Of a DNA stretch of 25,809 nt, positions 7,175 to 14,950 are shown piece after piece. The position numbers and the translations under genes are program-made. Where the stretch lies: positions 1 through 25,809 of the forward strand of contig CASEEB010000071.1 of assembly GCA_949286815.1 (NCBI GenBank), written 5' to 3'. The DNA comes from an uncultured Eubacteriales bacterium. GTDB lineage: Bacteria > Bacillota > Clostridia > Oscillospirales > CAG-272. The notes beneath the pieces are model-generated. The model was not told where the DNA came from and ran no database searches. It saw only the letters and a program-made list of their open reading frames with translations. Every line of letters begins with the position of its first letter. The stretch's first letter is position 1.

Positions 7175-9295
7175 ATGTCAACAGAAATTATCAGCTCAAA
7201 AATGGAATTTAAAAATTACAAAGTATTCAGGTACACCCTGGCAGGCCGCCCGCTTGTAATAGAGACCGGTAAAATGGCAGGGCTTGCAAACGGCTCTTGC
7301 CTTATCCGCTACGGAGATACAGCCATCCTTTGCTGCGCCACGGCGTCCGAAAAGCCAAGGGACGGAATTGACTTTCTGCCCCTTTCGGTAGACTTCGACG
7401 AAAGAATGTACGCGGTCGGCAAAATTCCCGGCGGCTATCTTAAGCGTGAAGGCAAGCCCTCCGAAAAGGCAATTCTGACAAGCCGCGTGATAGACAGACC
7501 TATCCGTCCGCTTTTCCCCAAGGACCTGCGCAATGACGTCGCAATCACGCTCACTGTCGTTTCGGTAGACCCCGACTGTTCCCCCGAAATCACCGCAATG
7601 ATAGGCGCTTCAGTCGCGCTTTCAATCTCAGACATCCCGTGGAACGGTCCTATCGGAGGAGTCCTTGTAGGACTTGTAAACGGTAAATTTGTCATAAATC
7701 CCACCGAAGCGCAGGCTAAGGTAAGCGACCTTCAGCTTACGGTAGCGGCTTCCGCCGAAAAAGTAGTCATGATAGAGGCGGGGGCAAACGAAGTGGACGA
7801 CGACACCATGTTTGACGCCATCATGCTGGCGCACAGAGAGATAAAAGACCTTTTGGTATTCATAAGCGCAATAGTAGACGAAATAGGAAAACCCAAATTC
7901 GATTACCCCTCATGCGAGCTTGACCATGAAATGTTCGACAAAATTTTTGACTTCTGTGAAAAAGACGTGATGAACGCGCTTGACACCGACGACAAAAATA
8001 TAAGGGACGAGAGAATGTTGCCTATTAAGGACGCAATACTCGAAAAATTCTCCGAGGAATATCCCGATCTTCCCACACAAATGGAAGAACTTGTATATAA
8101 AATCCAGAAAAAGATAGTGCGCCGCTGGCTGTTGGTCGACAAAAAGCGGGTAGACGGCAGAAGCATGAACCAGATCCGTCCCCTTGCGGCAGAAGTCGGA
8201 GTACTTCCCCGCACACACGGTTCGGGACTCTTTACCAGAGGACAGACCCAGGTGCTCACGGTCGCAACTCTCGGCACACTGTCCGAAGCTCAGGCTCTTG
8301 ACGGAATTGACAACGAGACCTCAAAAAGATATATGCATCACTACAATATGCCCGGGTTCTCCACCGGAGAGGCAAAAGCCGTGCGCAGTCCCGGACGCCG
8401 CGAAATCGGTCACGGCGCTTTGGCTGAACGCTCGTTGGTGCCGGTGCTTCCCTCCGAGGAAGAATTTCCGTATGCCATAAGGCTTGTGTCGGATGTCGTT
8501 TCCTCAAACGGCTCCACTTCCCAGGGCTCGGTATGCGGTTCAACACTTGCTCTGATGGACGCGGGTGTGCCGATTAAGGCTCCTGTTGCCGGAATTTCCT
8601 GCGGACTTATCACCGCCGAGGACGGAAGCTGGGACACCATGATTGACATTCAGGGACTTGAGGATTTTTACGGAGACATGGATTTCAAGGTTGCGGGTAC
8701 TCACAAAGGCATAACTTCTATACAGATGGACCTTAAAATCGACGGGCTCACTCCCGAAATAATCAAACAGGCTTTTGAGCAGACACACGCGGGTCGTGAT
8801 TATATCATAGACAATGTTATTTTAAAGGCTATTGAGGCTCCCAGACCCGAAGTTTCAAAATACGCTCCAAAGATGACCACCATACAGATCGACCCCGACA
8901 AAATCCGCGAGGTAATAGGCAAAGGCGGCTCGGTAATTCAGAAGATAGTCGCTGATACGGGCGCCAAAATAGATATAGAAGACGACGGTACAATAAGAAT
9001 CGCCGCGATAAATTCAGACCAGGCCGAAGCTGCCCGTGCCGCGATCTCCGCAATCGTATTCGAGCCTGAGGTAGGCATGATCTATACCGGCACCGTAACC
9101 GGAATAAAGGAATTCGGCTGCTTTGTGGAATACGCTCCCGGCAAAGAAGGTATGGTACACATATCAAAGATAGCCGACAGAAGAATTGACAAAGTCGAAG
9201 ACGTATTAAAGCTCGGAGACGTTGTCAAAGTCAAATACATCGGTCTTGACAAAAAAGGCCGCATGGATTTCTCGATCAAAGACGCTAAGGACTGA
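7175..9295 (+). CDS. pnp: Polyribonucleotide nucleotidyltransferase (PNPase)
   Basis: A 706-residue trimeric 3'-5' exoribonuclease that degrades RNA by phosphorolysis and can add nucleotides in reverse. Two RNase PH-like domains are visible. The first includes LIRYGDTAILCCATAS, and the second includes RTHGSGLFTRGQTQVL, GSTSQGSVCGSTLALMDAGVP and the metal-binding FYGDMDFKVAGT. An all-alpha linker separates them. The KH domain has GKGG at 582-585, and a C-terminal S1 domain runs from about 634 to 703. The ATG at 7175 is chosen for its GGAGG 6 bases upstream; an in-frame ATG at 7124 would start inside the regulatory stem-loop. It follows rpsO after a terminator and appears to have its own translational control. 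I found no convincing promoter directly in front, so expression may depend on partial read-through from rpsO. Confidence 0.98.
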   Translation: MSTEIISSKMEFKNYKVFRYTLAGRPLVIETGKMAGLANGSCLIRYGDTAILCCATASEKPRDGIDFLPLSVDFDERMYAVGKIPGGYLKREGKPSEKAILTSRVIDRPIRPLFPKDLRNDVAITLTVVSVDPDCSPEITAMIGASVALSISDIPWNGPIGGVLVGLVNGKFVINPTEAQAKVSDLQLTVAASAEKVVMIEAGANEVDDDTMFDAIMLAHREIKDLLVFISAIVDEIGKPKFDYPSCELDHEMFDKIFDFCEKDVMNALDTDDKNIRDERMLPIKDAILEKFSEEYPDLPTQMEELVYKIQKKIVRRWLLVDKKRVDGRSMNQIRPLAAEVGVLPRTHGSGLFTRGQTQVLTVATLGTLSEAQALDGIDNETSKRYMHHYNMPGFSTGEAKAVRSPGRREIGHGALAERSLVPVLPSEEEFPYAIRLVSDVVSSNGSTSQGSVCGSTLALMDAGVPIKAPVAGISCGLITAEDGSWDTMIDIQGLEDFYGDMDFKVAGTHKGITSIQMDLKIDGLTPEIIKQAFEQTHAGRDYIIDNVILKAIEAPRPEVSKYAPKMTTIQIDPDKIREVIGKGGSVIQKIVADTGAKIDIEDDGTIRIAAINSDQAEAARAAISAIVFEPEVGMIYTGTVTGIKEFGCFVEYAPGKEGMVHISKIADRRIDKVEDVLKLGDVVKVKYIGLDKKGRMDFSIKDAKD

Positions 9296-9386
9296 CAGTG
9301 ATTAATTCGGAAAATGTAATATATTAAAAGGCGTTTAACCGCCGGATTGCTTTAAAAAAACCGCCGTGACGGCAAGGAGGATTACT

Positions 9387-10373
9387 ATGGCTACAAAACC
9401 TACGCAAAGCCGTAATAACGACAACATGTTTAAGCAGAAAGCCACTCTGATGGTTATGGCAGTGCTCGTGCTTGTGTTGTTTGTATGTATTCTGTGTCTG
9501 ATTATAGCGAGTATCCAGAATTCGGACAACAATAACGAGGACGGCACTGAAGCGCCCTCCGGAGAGGTGTCGGACAATATCACTTACACCTCTATGACAC
9601 TGTCCGCGGCAGATTTTCAGAAAGGCAATCTGGTACTTGTAAACTCACAGCATGAATATGTTTTTCCTGACGAAAACAACCGTGTAAGCATTTACAATTA
9701 CAGAAGCGAACACAACGGTTCGGGTTCATATAAACTCGGCTCCACCGAACTTTACTTAGAGCCTGAGGCTGTTGAGGCAATGCACAACATGCTTGTGGAA
9801 TTTGCAAAGGAAACCGGAAATTCCTCGCTTAACGTAACTTCCGCCTACCGTTCATACGAAGACCAGGAAAGCACCAACAGTTCAATAGAGGCGGGCTTTT
9901 CCGACAGTCATACCGGACTCAGCTTTTCACTCGCCATGTATGAGAACAATATCACGACGCAGCTCACCGACACGGAAAACGCGGAATATTACAATTGGCT
10001 TAAAGAGCACGCGCATGAATACGGTTTTATAATAAGATATCCCGTGGGAAAAGAATCTGTAACAGGTGTATCGAATTACGCGTATTCTTTCAGATATGTA
10101 GGCGTTCCGCACGCTACCTACATGTATACAAACGACCTGTGCCTTGAGGAATATATTGATTATCTCAAAACAAACGCGTCTTTTGACAGCAAGCTGAGCA
10201 TTACCGACGACGGAGGACACACATATCTTGTTTATTACACTCCCTCCGCAGGTGACATAACCGAAATAAAAGTGCCTGTCGCGGAGACCGAGCTTGACGG
10301 GAGCGCCAGATATCCATACACCGTGTCAGGTACAAATGAGGGCGGCGCGGTAGTGACCGTACAGCTAAGCTGA
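9387..10373 (+). CDS. Membrane-anchored VanY/M15-type D,D-carboxypeptidase homologue, catalytically degenerate
   Basis: A 328-residue protein with a short cytoplasmic N-terminus, one membrane anchor (about 20-43), an extracellular low-complexity linker, a VanY-like peptidase M15 domain (about 78-262) and a ~65-residue C-terminal tail. Fold-level matches are clear: LVLVNSQHEY, TSAYRSYEDQ, TGLSFSL, WLKEHAHEYGFIIRYP, GKESVTG and FRYVGVPHA. The canonical SxHxxGLxxD motif here reads SDSHTGLSFS, so the zinc ligands His and Asp become Ser174 and Ser181. The canonical EPWHxRYVG reads YAYSFRYVG, so the catalytic Glu becomes Tyr231 and the third zinc ligand His becomes Ser234. It should therefore not hydrolyse peptidoglycan; it may bind D-Ala-containing peptides or act as a scaffold. 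AAGGAGG lies 6 bases before the ATG. It follows pnp by 91 bases. Confidence 0.82.
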   Translation: MATKPTQSRNNDNMFKQKATLMVMAVLVLVLFVCILCLIIASIQNSDNNNEDGTEAPSGEVSDNITYTSMTLSAADFQKGNLVLVNSQHEYVFPDENNRVSIYNYRSEHNGSGSYKLGSTELYLEPEAVEAMHNMLVEFAKETGNSSLNVTSAYRSYEDQESTNSSIEAGFSDSHTGLSFSLAMYENNITTQLTDTENAEYYNWLKEHAHEYGFIIRYPVGKESVTGVSNYAYSFRYVGVPHATYMYTNDLCLEEYIDYLKTNASFDSKLSITDDGGHTYLVYYTPSAGDITEIKVPVAETELDGSARYPYTVSGTNEGGAVVTVQLS

Positions 10374-10423
10374 TTAAATATCCGATTTTTCTCTCCTTAT
10401 CAAGAAAGGAACGGTATTCTGAT

Positions 10424-11341
10424 ATGAAATTGAAAAAAATCATTTTATGTCTCACTTCCCTGGTTCTTGTTATTCTGCTTGCGTCCTGTCAGACCAATGA
10501 AGACACTGACATCGAAAGCAATTCAACCGATTCGTCCTCTTCAAATAACGGACAAAACGGCAATTCCGGCACATCACAAGCCAACGCTTCACTTGTTTTT
10601 TCGGGCATGGAGTGTGAGATCTCGGATACAAGCGCCATAATTCAAGAGGGCAAGATATATAAAATCGTCAAGCCCGGAACTTATACGATAAGCGGTACGC
10701 TCGACGACGGTCAGATACAGGTCGAAGTGCAAAAGACCGAAGCAGTCACGCTTGTGCTCGACAATTTTACGGGTTCTTGCTCGGATTCCGCGGTAATTTA
10801 TATAATATCCGCGGATAAAGTCGATATCGATTTACAGAACGACAGCGTAAACACACTTACCGACGCGTCTGTCTATGTCTTCCCCGACCCAACCACCGAT
10901 AAACCAAACGCCTGTATTTACTCCTCTGACGATTTGACAATAAAAGGCGGCGGTTCCCTTATCGTAAACGCCAATTACAACAACGGCATAGGATGTAAAA
11001 ACGATGTGGAAATCAAAAACGGAAAAGTTACGGTAAGCGCGGTAAACAACGCGATTAAGGGTAATGACAGCGTTACGGTCTGCGGTGACGCCGAGGTAAT
11101 AATTGAAGCCGCTGACGACGGACTGAAAGCCGACACCATAGACAGGTCGGACAAAGGTTTCGTCAGAATCACCGAACAGGCCAAAGTTACCGTATCCTGC
11201 ACAGACGACGCAATTCAGGCCACACAGAATGTAACGGTTACATCCGGAGCTACCGTAACGATAAAGTCCGCGTCTCAGGCGGTAAACTGTGACGGAACCG
11301 TTAATGTGGATGACGGATGTATTGTCAACCAGACTCCGTAA
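10424..11341 (+). CDS. Lipoprotein with Cthe_2159-type carbohydrate-binding beta-helix domain
   Basis: A 305-residue secreted lipoprotein. The N-terminus MKLKKIILC plus a hydrophobic stretch ends in the lipobox LASC, with Cys22 the predicted lipidation site (an Lgt substrate; Lgt is encoded at 1516). A Ser/Asn/Gly-rich linker follows. From about residue 50 there is a repetitive beta-rich domain with recurring turns such as ISGTLDDGQI, KGGGSLIVNANYNNGIG, AVNNAIKGNDSVTV and ADDGLKAD. This is the pattern of the Cthe_2159/DUF4353 family, whose founder is a beta-helix that binds cellulose and acidic sugars. The protein is shorter than many relatives, with an abrupt end at VNQTP. An AAAGGA lies about 13 bases before the ATG, a somewhat long spacing. 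It is in the same direction as the VanY-like gene with 50 bases between. Confidence 0.8.
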   Translation: MKLKKIILCLTSLVLVILLASCQTNEDTDIESNSTDSSSSNNGQNGNSGTSQANASLVFSGMECEISDTSAIIQEGKIYKIVKPGTYTISGTLDDGQIQVEVQKTEAVTLVLDNFTGSCSDSAVIYIISADKVDIDLQNDSVNTLTDASVYVFPDPTTDKPNACIYSSDDLTIKGGGSLIVNANYNNGIGCKNDVEIKNGKVTVSAVNNAIKGNDSVTVCGDAEVIIEAADDGLKADTIDRSDKGFVRITEQAKVTVSCTDDAIQATQNVTVTSGATVTIKSASQAVNCDGTVNVDDGCIVNQTP

Positions 11342-11376
11342 AACACCGGATTACAAAATGAAAGGACAGGTATTTG

Positions 11377-11658
11377 ATGATGTCTGCAAATTTTGAAGAA
11401 GTAAAAGATTTCGCGGTAAACTGTGCCGGTAAAATAAAAGAAAATATTGTAGCCTGCGCAGGAAAGCTTAACAAGGCTTACGATGAATACGATATCAGCA
11501 TAGACTCAAAGCATTATACGGACTCAGAAAGCGAGCCGACATGTACCGGAAGCTATAAAGCAAAGCTGAAAGTCAGACTTTCGGACATGATAGCGGGAGC
11601 TGTTGTTGTCACGCTTATTCTTTCTTTTTTCAGAACCGTACTGAAAATATTCAGGTGA
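11377..11658 (+). CDS. Small single-span membrane protein of unknown function
   Basis: About 93 residues that I do not recognise. The N-terminal two thirds are hydrophilic and amphipathic (FEEVKDFAVNCAGKIKENIV, then an acidic and serine-rich part). A single hydrophobic helix (DMIAGAVVVTLILSFF) lies near the C-terminus, followed by basic residues. That suggests a cytoplasmic domain tethered to the membrane by its tail. The ATG at 11377 follows AGG at 6 bases; a second ATG at 11380 and a TTG at 11374 are equally possible. The next gene begins one base after its stop codon, so the two are almost certainly translated together and may function together. Base composition matches the neighbours. Confidence 0.7.
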   Translation: MMSANFEEVKDFAVNCAGKIKENIVACAGKLNKAYDEYDISIDSKHYTDSESEPTCTGSYKAKLKVRLSDMIAGAVVVTLILSFFRTVLKIFR

Positions 11659-11659
11659 A

Positions 11660-12388
11660 ATGAAATACTTTGATATAGAATATGTAAAAACGAAAAACCT
11701 GTCCGAATTTTGCTTTACACTTACAAAATCCTCGGCTGCCGCGCGTTTTTCGGAAGAATATTACGGATCTCTGTACAGGAAATGTCTGAAAGAATATCAG
11801 AACGAGACAAAAAGAATCTGCCGTTTTCTGAAAAAACCGTATGACAAAGAGCTTTCGGCTTCGGAATTTACGCTATCAAACACTGAAAACCTTGAATATG
11901 TAAAACAAAATCTGCCAAAGGACATTTTGGATTCCGTTGCGGATGTAAGGGTTTTGGCGCTTGGCGCGGCTTCCCCGGAAGTGTTCGATAAGATAACCTC
12001 ATTTTGCGGAAAGCTTTACAGAAAATGCCGTGAGACAGAGAATCTTTATGAATCCGAGCTTGAAAAGGTTAAAAACAAATTCGGAGCCGAGAAAACAGAT
12101 ACGTTGCTTAAATATTTGTTTGCGACCCCAAAGGACGCATATACGGAAGGAAATTCGCTTATCATAACCGTCGATTCAGACAATACAAGCGATGTTTTAA
12201 ACAAACGTATAATTCTCGATTCTCCTGCCGATATAATGGGTATCGATTATGTAGGTCAGACGGTGTGCCAGGTCGAACTATTGCCTGAGGAAAACGACTC
12301 TATGCACTTAAACTGTCTGTTTTATCAGCCTAAAGACGGCATCTATACCGAATTTTCCGTATCCGCAAAAAATTTTTCATTTGAATAG
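11660..12388 (+). CDS. Conserved-looking cytoplasmic protein of unknown function (possibly DUF4085-like)
   Basis: A 242-residue soluble protein without signal peptide or membrane span. It begins MKYFDIEYVKTKNL, has a charged helical middle section (about 35-150, with several Tyr/Lys/Glu-rich helices) and a beta-rich C-terminus (ITVDSDN, KRIILDSPADIMGIDYVG, LNCLFYQPKDGIYTEFSVSAKNFSF). The MKYF start and the beta-rich tail resemble DUF4085 proteins, but that is a weak impression and needs a profile search. Its ATG is one base after the stop of the preceding 93-residue gene, and the ribosome site AGGTGA overlaps that stop, which indicates tight coupling. It is the last gene of the run that starts at rpsO-pnp. 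Confidence 0.75.
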   Translation: MKYFDIEYVKTKNLSEFCFTLTKSSAAARFSEEYYGSLYRKCLKEYQNETKRICRFLKKPYDKELSASEFTLSNTENLEYVKQNLPKDILDSVADVRVLALGAASPEVFDKITSFCGKLYRKCRETENLYESELEKVKNKFGAEKTDTLLKYLFATPKDAYTEGNSLIITVDSDNTSDVLNKRIILDSPADIMGIDYVGQTVCQVELLPEENDSMHLNCLFYQPKDGIYTEFSVSAKNFSFE

Positions 12389-12412
12389 ATGTTCTGGTTT
12401 TTAACATCTATA

Positions 12413-12444
12413 TTTGAGAGCCGGCTCGATTGAGCCGGCTCAAA
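12413..12444. repeat. Inverted repeat after the unknown gene, terminator-like without U-tract
   Basis: AGCCGGCTC (12419-12427) and GAGCCGGCT (12432-12440) are perfect complements around a GATT loop, and the flanks TTTG and CAAA extend the stem with a small bulge. No T-run follows, so it may be an mRNA-stabilising hairpin or a weak terminator. Confidence 0.5.
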
Positions 12445-12612
12445 TTGTGTACCCAAGAAGCGTTTTGTCTGCGAGGCAAGTACGAGCGCATTGATAACGT
12501 CCGTAAGCTTCGACACTTCCCTTTTCAGACATAGCCAAACTATTTGATGAAAGTTTTGATCAAACTTTTTCAAAAGTTTGCAAGTTCAAGGGCGAGTAGA
12601 CCTTGATATCCA

Positions 12613-12641
12613 TTGACAAATAATAATTTCAGATATATACT
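12613..12641 (+). promoter_or_regulatory. Sigma-A promoter of the MATE-kinase fusion gene
   Basis: A perfect TTGACA (12613-12618) and a TATACT (12636-12641) are separated by 17 bases. The predicted start is near 12648, giving a leader of about 72 bases. An AGAGGA site lies about 11 bases before the ATG at 12721. Confidence 0.8.
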
Positions 12642-12720
12642 TATATAGTCACATTTGGGACTTAGAGAATAAAAACGACAGAGTTCTGAAAAACGCGTTA
12701 GAAGAGGACAGTAAAACATT

Positions 12721-14691
12721 ATGGAAGAATTAAAAGAACAAAGTAATTATTTCGGCACTGAAAAAATAGGCAGGATACTTTTAAAAATGGCTCCTCCCGT
12801 TATGCTTGCCCAACTGATTCAGGCATTGTACAATATAGTTGACAGTGTATTTGTCGGCAGATATTCGGACGCGGGTCTCACCGCATTATCAATCATATAC
12901 CCGATTCAGCTTCTTATGATAGCGCTTGCGGTCGGCACGGGCGTCGGGATAAACACCGTAATGGCGGCAGAACTCGGCGTCGGACAGAGTAAAAAAGCAA
13001 ACGAATACGCCGGCGTCGGCACTCCGCTCGCCATAGTGCTGTGGGCTTTATTCGCGGGAATCTGCTATATGATTATGCCCGCATACGCACGTATGCAGAC
13101 CGATTCTCCCGAGGTTGTTGCCGATGTAATCTCTTACGGCAGAATTGTATGTGTGTTCAGCTTCGGGCTGTTTCTTGAAAGCGTCTGGACAAAGGTCCTT
13201 CAGGCAAGAGGAGATATGAAAACGCCGATGGTCGCGCAGATACTCGGAGCGATAACGAACATTATTCTCGACCCGCTGCTGATATTCGGAATGTTCGGGT
13301 TTCCCGAAGCCGGAATTGCAGGCGCCGCCATCGCTACCGTCGCGGGTCAGGCGGTCGCGGCACTGGTCGTGATGAAAAAAGGATTTTACAAATCACCGCG
13401 GCTGAATAAATACCCGCATTATGTCGCAAAGATATTCCGCCTCGGAATACCGAATATACTCATGCAATCGGCATACACGCTTTACATATTCGGACTCAAT
13501 ATGATTCTCGCCACTTTCTCCGACGCCGCGGTAACCGTGCTCGGTCTTTACTATAAATGGCAGACATTCTTCTTTATACCGCTCGGCGCAATGCAGACAT
13601 GTATTGTCCCGATTATAAGCTTTAACTATGCCGCGCGCAACACCGAGCGTTGCAGAAAGACCCTGAATATATCAATTCTGTTCGGAATGGCGCTGATGCT
13701 CTTTGGCACCTTGTGCTTTGCAATCATTCCCGAACCCATGCTGAGATTCTTCTCCTCTGACGAGGAAGTCATACGAATCGGCACTACGGCTTTCAGAATT
13801 ATCGGAATAAGCTTTATTCCCTTAGTCACCTCTCTTACATATCCCGTTCTTTTTCAGGCAGTGGGAAAAAGCCTGAAAAGCACACTGCTCACCGTGATAC
13901 GTACGGTTTTGCTTTTCGTACCTTTGGCGTACCTGTTTTCACGTTTCGGTCTTGATTATTTCTGGCTGACTTATCCGGTAACCGACAGCATTACCTCTCT
14001 TGTAGGTTTTTTTATGTGCCGCAGCTTCTGGAAACACCCATATCTTTCAAAGAAAAAGAACGGAGAACCGGAAGCCGTCATACAAAAATCGCGTCCCGGA
14101 GTTATCATTGCCATTGCGAGAGAACACGGCTCATCGGGTAAGCAGATAGGCAAGCTTGTGGCAGAAAGGCTGAACATCCATTTCTACTACAAGGAAATGA
14201 CCGAAATTGCCGCGCAGGAAAGCGGGCTGGACAAAGACTTTATTTCAGATATTAACAAAAACGCTCCCCGAAAGCTTCATAATCTGTATTTCAGTTCAAA
14301 AGCGGTTCAGCACGCCGTTGTCGCGCAACATAAGATAATCGAAAAGATTGCGGATAACGGCAGCTGCGTCATAGTCGGCAGAGCCGCGGATTATATATTG
14401 AAAGACTATGATAATGTAGTCCGTATATTTATTTACGCCCCGCTTGAGTACAGAATCGGCAGAGTAATGGAGGTTTACGGCGATACACGGGAAGCTGCCG
14501 AAAAGAATATCAGGCGTTCAGATAACGCGCGCGCGGCTTACTATAAAAATGTTTCCGGGCTTACCTGGACAGACAAGGACAATTACGACCTGACAATAGA
14601 CAGTTCCGTGGGACTTGAGGCGAGCGCCGACATAATCTTAGAGTATCTGAAAAACGCAAACAGCCATACTCTTCAGGTCGATACGCCGTAA
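12721..14691 (+). CDS. MATE family efflux transporter fused to a C-terminal cytidylate-kinase-like domain
   Basis: A 656-residue two-part protein. Residues 1-440 form a complete MATE antiporter with about 12 membrane spans; MAPPVMLAQLIQALYNIVDSVF near the start and QARGDMKTPM are typical. Residues about 459-645 form a P-loop kinase domain of the cytidylate-kinase-like family, with IAREHGSSGKQIGKLVAERL (phosphate loop GSSGK at 470-474), VIVGRAADYIL and RIGRVMEVYG...AEKNIRRSDNAR. A lysine-rich linker (441-458) joins them, placing the kinase in the cytoplasm. MATE proteins export organic cations or drugs using Na+ or H+ gradients. The kinase part may phosphorylate a nucleotide or the transported compound, or sense nucleotides (inference). 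The reading frame is continuous through the junction, so this is a real fusion. It has its own promoter and stands alone. Confidence 0.9.
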   Translation: MEELKEQSNYFGTEKIGRILLKMAPPVMLAQLIQALYNIVDSVFVGRYSDAGLTALSIIYPIQLLMIALAVGTGVGINTVMAAELGVGQSKKANEYAGVGTPLAIVLWALFAGICYMIMPAYARMQTDSPEVVADVISYGRIVCVFSFGLFLESVWTKVLQARGDMKTPMVAQILGAITNIILDPLLIFGMFGFPEAGIAGAAIATVAGQAVAALVVMKKGFYKSPRLNKYPHYVAKIFRLGIPNILMQSAYTLYIFGLNMILATFSDAAVTVLGLYYKWQTFFFIPLGAMQTCIVPIISFNYAARNTERCRKTLNISILFGMALMLFGTLCFAIIPEPMLRFFSSDEEVIRIGTTAFRIIGISFIPLVTSLTYPVLFQAVGKSLKSTLLTVIRTVLLFVPLAYLFSRFGLDYFWLTYPVTDSITSLVGFFMCRSFWKHPYLSKKKNGEPEAVIQKSRPGVIIAIAREHGSSGKQIGKLVAERLNIHFYYKEMTEIAAQESGLDKDFISDINKNAPRKLHNLYFSSKAVQHAVVAQHKIIEKIADNGSCVIVGRAADYILKDYDNVVRIFIYAPLEYRIGRVMEVYGDTREAAEKNIRRSDNARAAYYKNVSGLTWTDKDNYDLTIDSSVGLEASADIILEYLKNANSHTLQVDTP

Positions 14692-14814
14692 GGAATATTT
14701 TATCACATAAATACTGCCGGTCAGTTTGGCATGTGAATTATATAATCTTTAATCAACAAATAATAATTCACAAAAAAAAGTGCGGGCGCGGACAAACTTT
14801 TTTTGTTTTGTATA

Positions 14815-14843
14815 TTTACTTGTACGACAATTTATGATATAAT
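14815..14843 (+). promoter_or_regulatory. Sigma-A promoter of the iron-containing alcohol dehydrogenase
   Basis: TTTACT (14815-14820) and TATAAT (14838-14843) are 17 bases apart. The -10 element overlaps the first copy of a 24-base direct repeat. Transcription should start near 14850, giving a leader of about 155 bases containing the hairpin and the second repeat copy. Confidence 0.7.
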
Positions 14844-14863
14844 GTATACAGCGTGAAGTAATC
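14840..14863 (+). repeat. Direct repeat copy 1 (overlaps -10 element)
   Basis: TAATGTATACAGCG, then T, then GAAGTAAT. The same sequence occurs 86 bases downstream with one base changed (C for T). The repeat contains the palindrome TGTATACA. Position over the -10 element and start site suggests an operator. Confidence 0.7.
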
Positions 14864-14894
14864 TATTCAATATTATTTTATCGGCTGTATACCG

Positions 14895-14917
14895 CAGTTT
14901 TGCCGGCCGCAAAACTG
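14895..14917 (+). promoter_or_regulatory. Perfect hairpin between the two direct repeats
   Basis: CAGTTTTGC (14895-14903) and GCAAAACTG (14909-14917) pair perfectly around a CGGCC loop. No T-tract follows, so it is not an intrinsic terminator. It lies in the transcribed leader of the alcohol dehydrogenase gene. Confidence 0.55.
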
Positions 14918-14925
14918 TCCGGGGT

Positions 14926-14950
14926 TAATGTATACAGCGCGAAGTAATTA
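14926..14950 (+). repeat. Direct repeat copy 2
   Basis: TAATGTATACAGCG, then C, then GAAGTAATTA. It is the second copy of the element at 14840 and lies about 55 bases before the alcohol dehydrogenase start, in the transcribed leader if the promoter call is right. Confidence 0.7.

Larger units (their letters stand above)
12389..12720. other. Intergenic region with two palindromic elements and a promoter
   Basis: This 332-base gap contains the GC-rich inverted repeat at 12413-12444 and a stretch without a credible gene. It then has a three-arm palindromic segment at 12550-12580 and the promoter of the MATE gene at 12613-12641. The segment 12550-12580 reads AAAGTTT-TGATC-AAACTTT, followed by CAAACTTTT-TC-AAAAGTTTG. 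The middle arm can pair with either neighbour, so two mutually exclusive hairpins are possible. Minus-strand translation of 12343-12573 gives a 76-residue frame that I consider non-coding. Confidence 0.5.

Noticed and set aside
9296..9386. Terminator after pnp
   Set aside because: Only 4-pair stems (GGCG/CGCC and GCCG/CGGC) without a proper T-tract; read-through into the VanY-like gene seems likely.
12343..12573. A 76-residue minus-strand frame in the gap before the MATE gene
   Set aside because: It overlaps the 3' end of the upstream gene and runs through the GC-rich inverted repeat and part of the palindromic segment. It lacks a good ribosome site.
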